64,000 nt of DNA from Lacrimispora celerecrescens. Its GTDB lineage: Bacteria > Bacillota > Clostridia > Lachnospirales > Lachnospiraceae. Positions 24,981 through 34,130 of this stretch are shown here, piece by piece; position 1 is the first letter of the stretch; each line of letters opens with the position of its first letter. The stretch covers positions 1 through 64,000 of the forward strand of contig NZ_JPME01000042.1 in the NCBI RefSeq assembly GCF_000732605.1, in the 5' to 3' direction. Below the pieces are notes generated by a model that saw only the letters and a list, made by a program, of their open reading frames with translations, made no database searches and had not been told where the DNA came from. Made by a program: the position numbers and the translations under genes.

Positions 24981-26630
24981 TTATAAATTCGCCATACTCA
25001 TGCCGGGTTCATAAACCGCATATTGGCTGCGGCCATGCTTCTTTGCGTGATAAAGAGCAATGTCGGCCTTTTCATATAATTCCTCAAATGCAGTTCCATC
25101 TTCCGGATAGGCGGCTGTTCCCAGGCTGCCTGAAATATGGGCTTCCGGTTCCAGAGCACTGCCTATGAGACTGCATAAATTTTCCAGACGTGCGTACAAG
25201 TCCATGCTGTAAGCCACATCTTTTAATAATATGATGAACTCATCGCCTCCCAGCCGGCCAAAGATGTCATCGCGCCTTAATGCGGATTTAAGTCTTGAGG
25301 CGGCGCGGTGGAGGGCCTTATCCCCAAACTGATGGCCGTAATTATCATTCAGCTGCTTGAAACGGTCAATATCCAGCATAATAAGGATGTGGTGCCCCTG
25401 GCTGTTTTTTAATGTATTGCGTATTGCATGTATGGCAGTTGCCCTGTTTAACAGTCCGGTTAAGGAATCCTGTTTGGAAAGCTCCTGTAAATTCAGGGCC
25501 TCCCGCTTGGATTCGTCAATATCCTTAATGAGGATAAAAGCCTTGATCGTATCGGTATAGGGATCAGAAACAATCTGTACCATGCCAAGCCCCCAGTAGA
25601 CGCTGCCATCGGGCCGTATACGCCGGTGCTCCAGCCGTAAGGACCTGTTCCCCCTATAGTAGTGATAGAGTAATTGGTTTTTATTGAAGAATTTTAGAAA
25701 CATTTCCCGGTCTTCTTCAAAAATGTGATTCTCTGCTATGTAGGTCATAATGCTGGAAAAAGAATTGGTAACATATTCCGGCATAGTCTGGGTCATTTCT
25801 CCAATGATTTCTTCGAATAAGTCAAATTTTAAATTATATTCATAATAGCCGATACAGTCCCTTTTCTGTTCCCGCATGTACTCCATCCATTTTTGATAAG
25901 CCAGCTCCTTTTCATACTGGTCCGTAATATCCTGGTAGGATATGATTCCCCTGAGAGGCTTTTGCTTCTCAGTGCACACCAGCGAGTATTGGGATGAGAA
26001 CCAATGATAATCCCCGGAACCAGTTTTTAAGCGTGTGATGCATTTGCCCTCGGGTATCCCTTTCTCCATGTCATCATAAAAGTCCAGAAAGTCAGTAACA
26101 CTTTCCTTGTGTACAATGCCGTTTTCAATAAGGAATTCGGGGGAGAGCGGCAGAGTATGAGGAAAGGGAAACGTTCTGGAAAATTCAGGTGAGGGGGAAA
26201 TGGTTCTTGAAGGAATATCATAGATACTTACAAGACAGCCGGAATGCCGGCTTGCCAGCCGGTATTGTTCTTCACGAATCCGTAAGTGTTCCTGGAATTT
26301 TTTCATACATGTGATATCGGAGATAGCACAGTACAATAGTTCCTCCTCAGGGATATAATTCAATTGTAAGGAATACCAGATGCAGCCTTTTTGTATTTTA
26401 GCTTTGAATTCCAATTCAAAACTGGCTGCCTGGTCTGTCAGGTGGCTGCGTATCTCCGTCAGCAGCTCCGGATATTCTGATTCACATACCATGTCCTGAA
26501 GTGAAGCAGGCGCTTGAAACAATGATTGGATCGCCTGATTGGAGTAAAGAATGGTAAGGTTTTCATCAGTTTTAAGCTTCAGTATGCCGCAAGGAATGCG
26601 ATCTAAAAAAGTTTCTCCGTTCATCTTCAC
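24981..26630 (-). CDS. PAS-domain diguanylate cyclase
   Basis: 549 residues, no membrane helices. Three PAS-like sensor modules are visible in order (about 5-115, 130-250, 260-385; the last contains RRIRPDGSVYWGLGMVQIV), then a GGDEF domain. The catalytic motif GGDEF is at 461-465, preceded by the RxxD inhibitory site (RRDD). It should therefore make c-di-GMP from GTP with product inhibition. The ligand of the PAS domains is unknown. The gene is monocistronic and ends at the terminator shared with tRNA-Leu. No EAL or PilZ gene lies in the window. Confidence 0.92.
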   Translation of the reverse strand: MKMNGETFLDRIPCGILKLKTDENLTILYSNQAIQSLFQAPASLQDMVCESEYPELLTEIRSHLTDQAASFELEFKAKIQKGCIWYSLQLNYIPEEELLYCAISDITCMKKFQEHLRIREEQYRLASRHSGCLVSIYDIPSRTISPSPEFSRTFPFPHTLPLSPEFLIENGIVHKESVTDFLDFYDDMEKGIPEGKCITRLKTGSGDYHWFSSQYSLVCTEKQKPLRGIISYQDITDQYEKELAYQKWMEYMREQKRDCIGYYEYNLKFDLFEEIIGEMTQTMPEYVTNSFSSIMTYIAENHIFEEDREMFLKFFNKNQLLYHYYRGNRSLRLEHRRIRPDGSVYWGLGMVQIVSDPYTDTIKAFILIKDIDESKREALNLQELSKQDSLTGLLNRATAIHAIRNTLKNSQGHHILIMLDIDRFKQLNDNYGHQFGDKALHRAASRLKSALRRDDIFGRLGGDEFIILLKDVAYSMDLYARLENLCSLIGSALEPEAHISGSLGTAAYPEDGTAFEELYEKADIALYHAKKHGRSQYAVYEPGMSMANL

Positions 26631-26924
26631 TTTCTCCCATAAGTGCTATGAAAATAGAAATTGGCCTTATATAGAATATATGAAGCATGTTGTCAAAAAA
26701 TGCACAAAAAAATATAAATATAGTAAACTTTTGGAAATTCATGGGTTTTGGACAATCGTCACAAATGATTGGAGGATTTTGACAAAATCAAAATATAAAT
26801 TAGTGCAGGTTGCTTAAAGTGAAGGAAATGAATAAGATTCGATTGACAATTTGTTACAAATAGGATATTTTTAAATCAGAACTTAATTCGGAGACCGAAA
26901 AAAGAAAGAAGGCGCTGTACAAAT
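26631..26924. other. AT-rich intergenic region between divergent genes
   Basis: No gene seen. It must hold the promoters of the diguanylate cyclase (-) and the ROK regulator (+). I found no clear operator. Confidence 0.4.
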
Positions 26925-27911
26925 ATGAAAAAAAGCGGTTTACAGGACATGAAACGGGAAAATTTACGATTGATCATGAATGTAATTTTAGAAAAGGAAA
27001 CGGTTTCCCGTATAGAATTATCCGAGATCATAGGGCTTTCACCGAGTACGGTTTCATCTCTGACATCGGAATTAATAGAAAAAGGTTGGATCGTGGAAAA
27101 TGGTGTGACCACGCCCACAGGTGGCAGAAAAAGGATCGAATTATCGGTGAATAGCAGCAAAGGGTATATCGCAATTTTGGAGATTGGCTGGAGAAGAGCC
27201 GTCCTGCATTTTTTAGATCTGGCGCTGGAAAAAAAGCATAGTGTTCTCATATCAGATTATTACATTACCGGCAATGAGCTGCTTGAACAGGTTACCCATT
27301 GCTTAAGAGAGGAAGCGGAAAATTTTTGCAATGGGAAACTGGCTGGTATCGGACTTTTGTTCCAGGAAGATATGAGCCCCAGTGATTTTAATGTTATGTA
27401 TTCCACTTCATTGTCTTCCGCCAGCATATCATTCTGTGAGGCGGTGAAAACCCAGTTTAAGGTACCTGTCATGGAAGAATATTCTCAGGTTTATTCCTTC
27501 CGGCAAATTATGAAAAAAGAAGAGAGTACGAACAGTGCACACATTGAGATTGGAAAAAAGGTTTTTGTTTCCATAACCTCCAATGGGACGTTTCTTGATA
27601 TGACGGAGGGAAAGAAAGCGGATATGACTCCCTTCATCGAAAATACCGGTAAAAAAATGAGCGCAGACAAACTTTCCGAAGGAATTGTTAATTTACTGCA
27701 GATGATCTGTATGATGTTTCCCATCGAAAACGTATATCTGTCAGGCCGGCTGGATGAGGGAGACCGTCTGGCGGAACGTATAAACGGACAATTAAAGAAA
27801 AGTGATTTATTAAAGCACGCTGTTGAAGTCAAGGCTATAAAGCCTGTGATTAACCATATGGAAACAGATTTAGGTAAGAGAGTACTGAAAAAAGTAATTT
27901 GTGAAATGTAG
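26925..27911 (+). CDS. ROK-family transcriptional regulator
   Basis: 328 residues. The N-terminal winged helix (about 5-70) reads RENLRLIMNVILEKETVSRIELSEIIGLSPSTVSSLTSEL, typical of NagC/XylR-type ROK repressors, followed by PTGGRKRIEL. The C-terminal ROK sugar-kinase-like fold is divergent: the DxGxT phosphate loop is replaced by EIGWRRAVL, and no CxCGxxGC zinc motif is seen. It therefore probably acts as a regulator with an altered ligand. It is the first gene of the cluster ending at 34101, and is separated from the next gene by 47 bp with a GC-rich palindrome (GCCGTCCGGACGGC). Confidence 0.82.
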   Translation: MKKSGLQDMKRENLRLIMNVILEKETVSRIELSEIIGLSPSTVSSLTSELIEKGWIVENGVTTPTGGRKRIELSVNSSKGYIAILEIGWRRAVLHFLDLALEKKHSVLISDYYITGNELLEQVTHCLREEAENFCNGKLAGIGLLFQEDMSPSDFNVMYSTSLSSASISFCEAVKTQFKVPVMEEYSQVYSFRQIMKKEESTNSAHIEIGKKVFVSITSNGTFLDMTEGKKADMTPFIENTGKKMSADKLSEGIVNLLQMICMMFPIENVYLSGRLDEGDRLAERINGQLKKSDLLKHAVEVKAIKPVINHMETDLGKRVLKKVICEM

Positions 27912-27927
27912 CCGTCCGGACGGCCGC
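27912..27927. promoter_or_regulatory. GC-rich palindrome between regulator and cluster
   Basis: GCCGTCCGGACGGC immediately follows the ROK stop codon and precedes the TIM-barrel gene. It is a 14-bp perfect palindrome, either an operator for the ROK protein or an RNA hairpin. No T-run follows. Confidence 0.4.
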
Positions 27928-27958
27928 CGCAAGACTGCATTTCAGAAAGGAGATGTCA

Positions 27959-28654
27959 ATGGATTTTAAATCAATGGTAAATGAAAACAAATTTACCTTG
28001 GTGGTTAGCCTGCCGGAAAACAATCTGGAACTAGCCAAAGCCGCATTAGAAGGAGGAGCTCAGGCAATTAAAGTTCATGCAAATGTATGGCACCGTGCAA
28101 GCGGCCATACATTCGGAACTTATGATGATAACCGGCAGTTTTTAAAAGAATTGATTGCACTATGCAAAGATGTGCCGGTTGGGCTTGTACCTGGAGGAGA
28201 AGATGCGTTTATTACAAGGGAAGAAAGGCTGGAAGTGGAACAAATGGGGCTTCGGTTCTTTTCCTCCTACCTTCACCATCTGCCGTGTTATATGATGGAG
28301 AGCCAGACATTGACCAAAATGGCTGCCATTGATGATACGTATGATCAGAATACGCTGGAAGCAGTCCGGCATTCCTGCATTGATATTTTAGAATGCAGCA
28401 TTCAGCCGGGAGCACGCTACGGGACTCCGCTTAATTACGCAGATATTTTGCGATATTCCCATATATCTGCTAATGCAGGGAAGCCGACGTTAATCCCTAC
28501 CCAAAAGAAGATTTGCCCGGATGAGGTTAAGCATCTTTATGAAGCCGGCTGTAAAGCCGTCATGATCGGGGCCATTGTTATGGGAAAGGAACCGTCTGCA
28601 GAAGAAGTAAAAAAGGTAACCGGGCAGTTCCGGAATGCAGTAGATAAATTATAA
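27959..28654 (+). CDS. putative TIM-barrel (phosphosugar-type) enzyme, function unknown
   Basis: 231 residues from ATG 27959, placed six bases after AAAGGAG; the ATG at 27953 is too close to that site. The sequence shows alternating beta strands and helices: FTLVVSLPE, GAQAIKVHANVWH, VPVGLVPGGEDA, PTLIPTQKK, and a phosphate-binding-like end CKAVMIGAIVMG. This resembles ribulose-phosphate-binding barrels such as NanE-type epimerases or KDPG-like aldolases. I cannot assign the reaction. Its place in a cluster with a permease and a hydantoinase/oxoprolinase suggests a catabolic step. Confidence 0.6.
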   Translation: MDFKSMVNENKFTLVVSLPENNLELAKAALEGGAQAIKVHANVWHRASGHTFGTYDDNRQFLKELIALCKDVPVGLVPGGEDAFITREERLEVEQMGLRFFSSYLHHLPCYMMESQTLTKMAAIDDTYDQNTLEAVRHSCIDILECSIQPGARYGTPLNYADILRYSHISANAGKPTLIPTQKKICPDEVKHLYEAGCKAVMIGAIVMGKEPSAEEVKKVTGQFRNAVDKL

Positions 28655-28686
28655 ACACCATCTAATTGAAAAATGGAGGATTTCGT

Positions 28687-29988
28687 ATGTTACAGGGAAC
28701 ATGTATCATCATTGCTTTTCTTGTTATTGCAGCATTTATGATGGCAAAAAAACTGCCTACTTTGCTGGCTCTGCCCTTTCTGGCGGTTGTCATCTGCGTG
28801 ATAGCAGGAGTTCCGGCAGTGGGAGTGAATGGGGAAGGGGCTCAGATTGGCTGGCTTTCCACTGTTTTAGAGGCTGGTACTGTCAGAATGGGATCGGCAA
28901 TTATGGCAGTCATCTTCGGCGCGTGGTTAGGACAGCTGATGAATAAGACGGGAGTGACCGAAAATATCATCAAAAAAAGTGCCGAACTTGGAGGCGACAG
29001 ACCGCTAATTGTTACCCTGATCATGGTAACGGCAGTAGCACTTTTGTTTACTACGTTAAATGGATTGGGTTCTGTTATCATGGTAGGAACCATTGTTTTG
29101 CCTATATTGATTTCCGTGGGTGTTCCGGCCATCAGCGCTGCCAGCATCTTTTTGATGGCATTTGCAGTGGGACTTAGCTTTAATATTGCAAACTGGACTT
29201 CATTTTCCAGCATCTTCGGATTGGAAATTGATAATATTAAAGGGTTTGAAGTCTATATGCTGGCTGTAACGCTGATTGCGACAATTATCCTGATTTTTGT
29301 GGAATTTAAGAAAAATGGAGTGAAATTTGCTTTTTCCGCACCTGTTTCAGATCAGATCCAGACAAAACAGTTAAGAGGAACAGCCGGTGGGCTTGCTATG
29401 ATCACACCACTTGTTCCCATCGTTCTGGTAGCGTTTTTAAAGGTGCCCGTTGTTCCTTCTTTCCTGGCAGGCATATTCTGGATTCTGCTGTTTACATCCA
29501 AGAGTTTTTCCAAAGCCATGAATCTCCTTGTAAAAACCTGTTATGACGGAATTACCGATGCAGCGCCTGCAATCATCTTAATGGTAGGCATTGGAATCTT
29601 ATATCTTGCGGTAACGCATGCCATGGTAAAGGAAGTGCTGAACCCATTTTTACTTGCTGTAGTCCCAACTTCAAAAGTCGGATACATAATCTTTTTCTCA
29701 ATTCTGGCACCATTGTCCTTATACAGAGGTCCCATGAATTTATTTGGACTCGGTTCCGGAATTGCAGCCCTGGTGATCGGACTTGGAACACTGAATCCGC
29801 AGGCAGTTATGGGTGCATTTCTTTCCGCAGAAAGAATTCAGGGCTGTGGGGATCCCACCAATACACAAAACGTCTGGACGGCTAACTTTGCCGAGGTCGA
29901 TGTTAATACAATTACAAAAAAACTATTGCCCTATCTTTGGACTATTTCCGTGATCGGTGTGATAATCTCGGCATTCATTTACTTTTAA
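28687..29988 (+). CDS. GntP/CitM-like organic acid permease
   Basis: 433 residues with eleven to twelve hydrophobic helices. The start at 28687 follows TGGAGG; a longer frame from a TTG at 28666 includes the ribosome binding site itself and is rejected. The pattern (two repeats, LFTTLNGLGSVIMVGTIVLPI and the later SLYRGPMNLFGLGSGIAALV) resembles ion-transporter-superfamily carriers of organic anions, such as gluconate or citrate. It probably imports the substrate handled by the downstream enzymes. The substrate is unknown. Confidence 0.75.
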   Translation: MLQGTCIIIAFLVIAAFMMAKKLPTLLALPFLAVVICVIAGVPAVGVNGEGAQIGWLSTVLEAGTVRMGSAIMAVIFGAWLGQLMNKTGVTENIIKKSAELGGDRPLIVTLIMVTAVALLFTTLNGLGSVIMVGTIVLPILISVGVPAISAASIFLMAFAVGLSFNIANWTSFSSIFGLEIDNIKGFEVYMLAVTLIATIILIFVEFKKNGVKFAFSAPVSDQIQTKQLRGTAGGLAMITPLVPIVLVAFLKVPVVPSFLAGIFWILLFTSKSFSKAMNLLVKTCYDGITDAAPAIILMVGIGILYLAVTHAMVKEVLNPFLLAVVPTSKVGYIIFFSILAPLSLYRGPMNLFGLGSGIAALVIGLGTLNPQAVMGAFLSAERIQGCGDPTNTQNVWTANFAEVDVNTITKKLLPYLWTISVIGVIISAFIYF

Positions 29989-30013
29989 GCAATCGGACAG
30001 GAGAATTTAATTT

Positions 30014-32167
30014 ATGAAAGTACGCATCGGGATTGATGTGGGCGGTACCTTTACGGATGCCGCCGCCATTGATAATGAAACTTTTGAATTAATAGGAGTG
30101 GTGAAAACTCCTACGACCCACAATTCCAGGCAGGGGGTGGCAGAAGGAATTGTAAAGGCGCTGCAGCGCATTATGGAGGATTGTCATATTAATCCGGATG
30201 ACGTTGTTTTTATCGCTCACGGTACGACTCAGGCAACCAATGCACTTTTAGAAGGAGATGTGGCTCCGGTTGGCATTGTGACGCTGGGAAGCGGGTTACA
30301 GGGGGCAAAAAGCAGGTCGGATACCAACATCAGCAATATAGAACTGGCAGCCGGTAAATTTTTGGAAAGTCAGAACGAATATGTGGACACTTCGGATAAA
30401 GACAGTCTGGGAAGCAGGATCGATGACGCCATCCACTCTTTAAGAGAACGGGGGGCTTCCAGCATTGTGGCTGCAGAGGCTTTTAGTGTAGATGATCCGT
30501 ACCATGAGAATCTGGCTCTGGAAAAATGCAAGCAAATGAATCTTCCGGGAACGGCTACCAACGAAATATCGAAGCTATACGGCCTGAAAATAAGAACCAG
30601 GACGGCCGTGGTAAATGCCAGCATTATGCCTAAGATGCTTGAAGCGGCAACCATGACGGAAACGAGTATCATAGAAGCAGGAATCAAAAACCCTCTCATG
30701 GTAATGCGCTGTGATGGCGGGGTCATGACTGTGGATGAGGTGAGAAACCGGCCGATCATGACAATTCTCTCGGGCCCGGCAGCCGGTGTTGCAGGCGCTC
30801 TGATGTATGAAAAGCTGACGGATGGTCTTTTTTTTGAAGTCGGCGGCACCTCCACGGATATATCCTGCGTAAAGGATGGCAAGGTTATGATCCAATATGC
30901 AGAAGTGGGAGGACATAAAACCTATTTAAACAGTCTTGATGTCAGAACCGTGGGCATCGGCGGGGGAAGCATGGTACAGATAAAGGAGGGCAAGGCCGTT
31001 AACATGGGGCCGCGAAGCGCTCATATTGCCGGTCTGGATTATGAAGTCTATACCGATGCCGACCTTATTAAAAATCCTAGGCTTATGACAGTCAGACCCG
31101 TTCCATCTGATCCGGAATATGCGGTCATTGAATGTGACAACGGAGTACGGGTGACCCTTACCATGGCAGGAGCCGCGAATATTGCTGGTTATGTCAGGCC
31201 GGAGGACTATTCCTACGGGAACTTAGAAGCAGCAAGGAAAGCCTGGAAGCCTTTAGCGGATCAAATGGGCTGCACCGTGGAAGAAGCGGCAGAAAAGGCG
31301 ATGGCATTTGCAGCGGCTAAAAATGCTAAGGTTGCAGAACAGCTAATAAAGGACTATAAAATGCGGCCGGAACAGACCGTGTTTGTGGGAGGCGGAGGCG
31401 GAGCTGCCAGCGTGGTTCCCCATCTTGCAAAAACCATGAAGCATAAATACCGGATTGCAGGCAATGCCGCGGTGATTTCCACCATTGGCGTCGCTCTTGC
31501 CATGGTGCGGGATATGGTGGAACGGACGGTGTCAAGTCCTTCCCAGGAAGATATTTTAAGCATTCGCAGGGAGGTGGAACAGAAAGCAATTCAAAGCGGT
31601 GCCGCACCGGGGACAATTGAGGTTCACGTAGAAGTGGATACGCAGAAAAACCTTTTAAGGGCAATTGCCGTAGGTGCCACGGAGATGAGAAGTAAGGTTC
31701 TGGGCAATACAAAACTGATGATTGACCAGCTTCTTAAGATTTGTGCCGAAAATATGGATATGAGTCCGGGAGAATTATCCATAACCGCTCAAAACGGAGT
31801 GATGTATGCTGTGCAGTCCCAGAAACTGGAAAAGAAATTTCTTGGACTGGTGAAAAAGAAAACAACTCCCCTGCGTCTAATTGATGAAGAAGGCGTGATC
31901 CGCCTTCAGAAAAGCAATGCACTGGTTTCAGAAGTGAAGATTGTGGACTGGGAAACAAAAATTGAATGGTATTTGGAAGAGATGACGGTGTTTAATGATG
32001 GCGGTGCCAATCTGCCCAATATTTATCTTGTATCAGGGAAACGGGTCATTGATTTATCCGGACTCCAGAGCAAAGAGCAGATTTGTGCACTGGGAAATGC
32101 AGAACTGACAGGTTTTGGCAATGAAGAAAAGGTCCTGATCATTGCTACCGGCCGGACAGATGGATAA
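30014..32167 (+). CDS. hydantoinase/oxoprolinase family protein (HyuA-like)
   Basis: 717 residues. The N-terminus has the actin-like ATP-binding start RIGIDVGGTFTDAA (about 4-17) and HGTTQATNALLEG near residue 75, the hydantoinase/oxoprolinase N-domain. The large A domain follows with GGVMTVDEVRNRPIMTILSGPAAGV and GGTSTDIS. Such proteins open cyclic amides (N-methylhydantoin, 5-oxoproline) or carboxylate ketones using ATP. The usual HyuB partner is missing here, and a C-terminal part of about 200 residues seems specific to this subgroup. It starts 25 bp after the permease gene. Confidence 0.85.
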   Translation: MKVRIGIDVGGTFTDAAAIDNETFELIGVVKTPTTHNSRQGVAEGIVKALQRIMEDCHINPDDVVFIAHGTTQATNALLEGDVAPVGIVTLGSGLQGAKSRSDTNISNIELAAGKFLESQNEYVDTSDKDSLGSRIDDAIHSLRERGASSIVAAEAFSVDDPYHENLALEKCKQMNLPGTATNEISKLYGLKIRTRTAVVNASIMPKMLEAATMTETSIIEAGIKNPLMVMRCDGGVMTVDEVRNRPIMTILSGPAAGVAGALMYEKLTDGLFFEVGGTSTDISCVKDGKVMIQYAEVGGHKTYLNSLDVRTVGIGGGSMVQIKEGKAVNMGPRSAHIAGLDYEVYTDADLIKNPRLMTVRPVPSDPEYAVIECDNGVRVTLTMAGAANIAGYVRPEDYSYGNLEAARKAWKPLADQMGCTVEEAAEKAMAFAAAKNAKVAEQLIKDYKMRPEQTVFVGGGGGAASVVPHLAKTMKHKYRIAGNAAVISTIGVALAMVRDMVERTVSSPSQEDILSIRREVEQKAIQSGAAPGTIEVHVEVDTQKNLLRAIAVGATEMRSKVLGNTKLMIDQLLKICAENMDMSPGELSITAQNGVMYAVQSQKLEKKFLGLVKKKTTPLRLIDEEGVIRLQKSNALVSEVKIVDWETKIEWYLEEMTVFNDGGANLPNIYLVSGKRVIDLSGLQSKEQICALGNAELTGFGNEEKVLIIATGRTDG

Positions 32168-32192
32168 GTGCAGGTAAGGTGGTGAGTGGATT

Positions 32193-32762
32193 TTGAATAC
32201 AGGTTCCATGCCGTTTCCGGGAAAGGAATTGGCACAGGATGAATTAAGCCGTGACAGCTGTTATGATAAAATCCGGTCTGAGGACAGAAAAAGGATCACA
32301 GACCGGGCGTGGCAAAAGGGAGAAGCGGCAGCAGAAATGATCTTTAAGCGTTACAATGGGGAACATGATTTTTTTAGAATTGCAGCAGAAAGCGGCTTGT
32401 CCTGCGAGAAGGTTGATGTCGATTATGTTGCAGGGAACCAGAGATATTTCAGTGATTATCTGACCGGACAGAAGAAGATCCATCTTTATTTGAAATCCAT
32501 TTCGCTTTGGGCAAAAGAAAATAAAATGGAGATGGCGGAAGCCATGAATCTGATTTTAAGCCATGAATATTACCATTTTCTTGAATGGAGTGAACTGGGA
32601 TTTACCAGTAAAGAATATCTGGTGCCAATGCTTACGATTGGCAGTCTGAAAATCGGATGGACTGGGATTCGGGCACTATCAGAAATCGGTGCTCATGCCT
32701 TTGCCTGCCGCTATGATCAGCTGATGAAGGAGGAGAGATATGAAACAGAACTTAACCTATGA
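32193..32762 (+). CDS. HExxH-motif protein, putative zinc metalloprotease-like, function unknown
   Basis: 189 residues from a TTG start at 32193 (GGTGGTGAG upstream; the ATG at 32208 has no site of its own). Near the middle it has SHEYYHFLEW, an HExxH zinc motif (H124, E125, H128). About 36 residues later comes SEIGAHAFA (E164, H168), which could give the third ligand of a gluzincin-type site. No signal peptide or membrane helix is seen, so it acts in the cytoplasm. Its 3' end overlaps the FAD oxidoreductase start by 23 bp, which implies coupled expression. I recognise no family name. Confidence 0.6.
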   Translation: MNTGSMPFPGKELAQDELSRDSCYDKIRSEDRKRITDRAWQKGEAAAEMIFKRYNGEHDFFRIAAESGLSCEKVDVDYVAGNQRYFSDYLTGQKKIHLYLKSISLWAKENKMEMAEAMNLILSHEYYHFLEWSELGFTSKEYLVPMLTIGSLKIGWTGIRALSEIGAHAFACRYDQLMKEERYETELNL

Positions 32763-34101
32763 TGTGGTCATCATTGGAGGCGGGCCTGCCGGTACCGTAG
32801 CAGCAATCGCCAGTGCAAGATGCGGAGCCAAGACTCTTTTGGTAGAGCAGAATGGATATCTGGGCGGTATGCTTACGATGGCCGGAACGGGTCCTCAGAT
32901 GACATTCCATGCAGGAAGTACGCAAGTCGTGCAGGGAATTGCTGAGGAAATTGTAGCGCGATTGGTAAAAGAGGGCTTTTCTCCAGGTCATATGGAGGAT
33001 TTTGTGGGGTATGCCAGTTCCGTGACTCCGTTTGACGCAGAAGGAATGAAATTGATTCTGGAGACCATGGTAAAAGAGGCTGGAGCTGATCTGCTTTATC
33101 ATACCGTCTATACAGGCTGTGAATGGGAGGACCGCAAGATTCGCAAGGTACGTCTGTATGGAAAACAGGGGTTCTTTGATGTATCCGCCTCCGTGTTCAT
33201 TGATGCTTCAGCAGATGCAGACCTGGCCACTCATGCAGGAATTGGAAGTGTTTACGGCAGAGAAGAGGATCATCTGGCTCAGCCCATGACAATGAATATC
33301 AAGGTGAGCAATGTGAACCGGGATAAGATGATTGAATATATAAAGAATAACTCCGGCGATATGCTTGAGACCATTCCATTCGAACGTCTGCAGCTAATTC
33401 CCAGAAGCGGCATGCAGGGGGCATATTCAGTTATTCGTATGGCAAAGGAAAAAGGGGAATTCCCGATTGACAGAGATATGGTGCTTTGCTTTGAGACCAA
33501 CAATCCTGGAGAATACATCCTTAACATGTCCCGGATCATTAAGAAAAGCGCACTGGACTCTTTTGATTTAACGGAAGCGGAGATAGAGGGCAGAAAACAG
33601 GCACATGCTATCGTTGCATTTATGAGAAACTACATCCCTGGATTTGAACATGCGGTTATCGTTACCACAGGGCCGCATATCGGGATTCGGGAAAGCCGTA
33701 AGATAAACGGCGCATATCGGTTGACTGCCTCCGATTTATTAGAGAACAAAATGTTTGAAGATGCCATTGCCATGGGCGGCTATCCCATCGACATCCATTC
33801 CCCTGATGGAGGAACCATGGAGCATCATTATTTAAAGAAAGGCAGCTGGTACTCCATTCCATACCGTTGTTTGTATACAAATGAACTGGATAACCTTCTG
33901 GTAGCCGGGCGATGCATCAGTGCGACTCATGAAGCCTGCGCGGCAGTTCGTGTAACGCCAATACTGATGGCAATCAGTGAAGGAGCCGGGACTGCGGCAG
34001 CGATTGCGGCAAAACAGGGAATTGGGGTTGCCGCAATCGACGTGGCACAGCTTCAGAATCTTTTAAAGGATCATGGCGCTTTTCTTGAACCGTATAATTA
34101 A
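32740..34101 (+). CDS. FAD-dependent oxidoreductase
   Basis: 453 residues. A Rossmann FAD motif (DVVIIGGGPAG, residues 8-18) at the N-terminus is followed by VEQNGYLGGML. A second FAD contact lies near the C-terminus (LLVAGRCISATHEACAAVRVTPILMAISEGAGTA region). This is the FAD_oxidored (PF12831-type) group, whose members act on varied organic acids and heterocycles. No CxxC or Fe-S motif is visible. It is the last gene of the ROK-regulated cluster and convergent with the PFK gene only 29 bp away. Substrate unknown. Confidence 0.85.
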   Translation: MKQNLTYDVVIIGGGPAGTVAAIASARCGAKTLLVEQNGYLGGMLTMAGTGPQMTFHAGSTQVVQGIAEEIVARLVKEGFSPGHMEDFVGYASSVTPFDAEGMKLILETMVKEAGADLLYHTVYTGCEWEDRKIRKVRLYGKQGFFDVSASVFIDASADADLATHAGIGSVYGREEDHLAQPMTMNIKVSNVNRDKMIEYIKNNSGDMLETIPFERLQLIPRSGMQGAYSVIRMAKEKGEFPIDRDMVLCFETNNPGEYILNMSRIIKKSALDSFDLTEAEIEGRKQAHAIVAFMRNYIPGFEHAVIVTTGPHIGIRESRKINGAYRLTASDLLENKMFEDAIAMGGYPIDIHSPDGGTMEHHYLKKGSWYSIPYRCLYTNELDNLLVAGRCISATHEACAAVRVTPILMAISEGAGTAAAIAAKQGIGVAAIDVAQLQNLLKDHGAFLEPYN

Positions 34102-34130
34102 CGGGTTTTAAGATTTGGAAAAGCGGATGA

